From positions 41,973 through 105,972 of the forward strand of contig JAFUQS010000072.1 in assembly GCA_017472225.1 (NCBI GenBank): a stretch of DNA of 64,000 bases, read 5' to 3'. A model generated the notes under the pieces. The model saw only the letters and a list, made by a program, of their open reading frames with translations. It was not told the DNA's origin and ran no database searches. Source of the stretch: Clostridia bacterium. Lineage in GTDB: Bacteria; Bacillota; Clostridia; Oscillospirales; Acutalibacteraceae. Of the stretch, positions 63,792 to 64,000 are shown piece by piece. Numbering within the stretch: the first letter of the stretch is position 1; every line of letters starts with the position of its first letter. Position numbers and translations under genes: made by a program.

Positions 63792-63821
63792 CTTACTTTT
63801 GTCAAGCGTGACAAAAGTAAG
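63792..63821. repeat. Perfect 13-bp hairpin CTTACTTTTGTCA/TGACAAAAGTAAG
   Basis: The arms (63792-63804, 63809-63821) enclose AGCG. The surrounding CGAGCCGCTGGGGCT and GCAAAAGCACGC resemble an intergenic sequence I recall from many bacterial genomes. The role is unknown. Confidence 0.6.
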
Positions 63822-63860
63822 CAAAAGCACGCTGGCTGATTAGCTTCCGCAAGAACTAAA

Positions 63861-63905
63861 AATACCGAGTAAAGCTTATTCTATCCTTTACTCGGTATTC
63901 TTTTC
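63861..63905. terminator. Hairpin terminator near the right edge
   Basis: AATACCGAGTAAAG (63861-63874) and CTTTACTCGGTATT (63886-63899), then CTTTTC. It could close ricT on the plus strand or a minus-strand gene beyond the window. Confidence 0.65.
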
Positions 63906-64000
63906 TGCTCACCGTGGATAAAGAAAAAAGAAATTTTCTTATCGGTATTTTCAGATTGCTCCGTTCTGCCATACCACGGCTCGGTTGCCGAACAGCTCTG

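Larger units (their letters stand above)
63557..64000. other. Repeat-rich intergenic region at the right edge
   Basis: 444 bases with no supported gene. Contains four hairpins listed separately; short frames here have no ribosome sites. The last 100 bases show nothing recognisable. Confidence 0.6.

Noticed and set aside
63605-63843. Two short frames at the right edge as genes
   Set aside because: They cover the palindromic repeats and the hairpin, and have no ribosome sites.

Overview
The window looks like a spore-forming anaerobic gut Firmicute of class Clostridia (Oscillospirales/Lachnospirales-like). The evidence is moderate GC, strong GGAGG-type ribosome sites, spoIIGA-sigE with a Spo0A-type promoter, a spoIVFA/spoIVFB-like pair, a split sigK, c-di-AMP synthesis (cdaA/cdaR) and a 2[4Fe-4S] ferredoxin. 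The exact genus cannot be read from the sequence.

Left edge (1-2.3 kb, minus strand): an apparent human-milk-oligosaccharide/mucin-glycan locus. It has a GH112 lacto-N-biose phosphorylase (cut by the window edge), a GH136-type lacto-N-biosidase beta-helix and its small helical partner, then a 59-residue orphan. 2.5-14.8 kb: the most unusual region. A serine recombinase (rec1) is followed by an AT-rich element of about 10.2 kb (about 4202-14448) that ends in a second, homologous serine recombinase (rec2), and then by the 3' half of sigK. Both recombinases sit the same short distance upstream of a similar AAATG-centred core. In both, joining to sigK places the recombinase stop codon TGA inside that core. 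I read this as two sigK-intervening (skin-like) elements stacked in tandem. The second one opened the rec1 frame, so that rec1 is now fused to a tandem helix-turn-helix protein. The inner element carries mobilisation-type genes (TraG/VirD4-like ATPase, replication-relaxation protein), a highly structured non-coding region (candidate oriT/origin), an XRE regulator, an M48 protease and a large secreted thermolysin-like (M4) protease. The 5' half of sigK is not in the window.

14.8-23.2 kb (minus strand): rplS-lepB-rbgA, a secreted lysozyme-like/FN3 protein, two radical-SAM-family genes and the spoIVFB/spoIVFA-like pair that would process pro-sigma-K. 23.3-24.9 kb (plus): a two-gene integral-membrane operon of unknown function (DUF5058). 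25-28.6 kb: cdaR-cdaA, then a class-V aminotransferase/cysteine desulfurase with a DUF3343 partner. 28.7-34.1 kb: a phosphoesterase and potABCD polyamine uptake. 34.1-41 kb: hypothetical proteins, a secreted LCAT-like hydrolase, HAD and PfkB enzymes, and spoIIGA-sigE. 41-54 kb: secG, clpX, clpP, tig, thrC, rnhB, pgi, dacF, mtaB and neighbours. 54-56 kb: an AT-rich accessory patch with an orphan RHS tip, a coupled frameshifted membrane protein and a 48-bp direct repeat. 56-63.6 kb: YitT, tmcAL, rfbC-rfbD, ferredoxin, a condensation-like acyltransferase, holB and ricT. The right edge is intergenic and repeat-rich.

The sporulation genes form a coherent chain. Spo0A would switch on spoIIGA-sigE, sigma-E would drive excision of sigK and synthesis of the SpoIVF proteins, and these would activate sigma-K. 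No tRNA, rRNA or CRISPR was recognised. Family calls come from motif recognition by eye, not from database searches.
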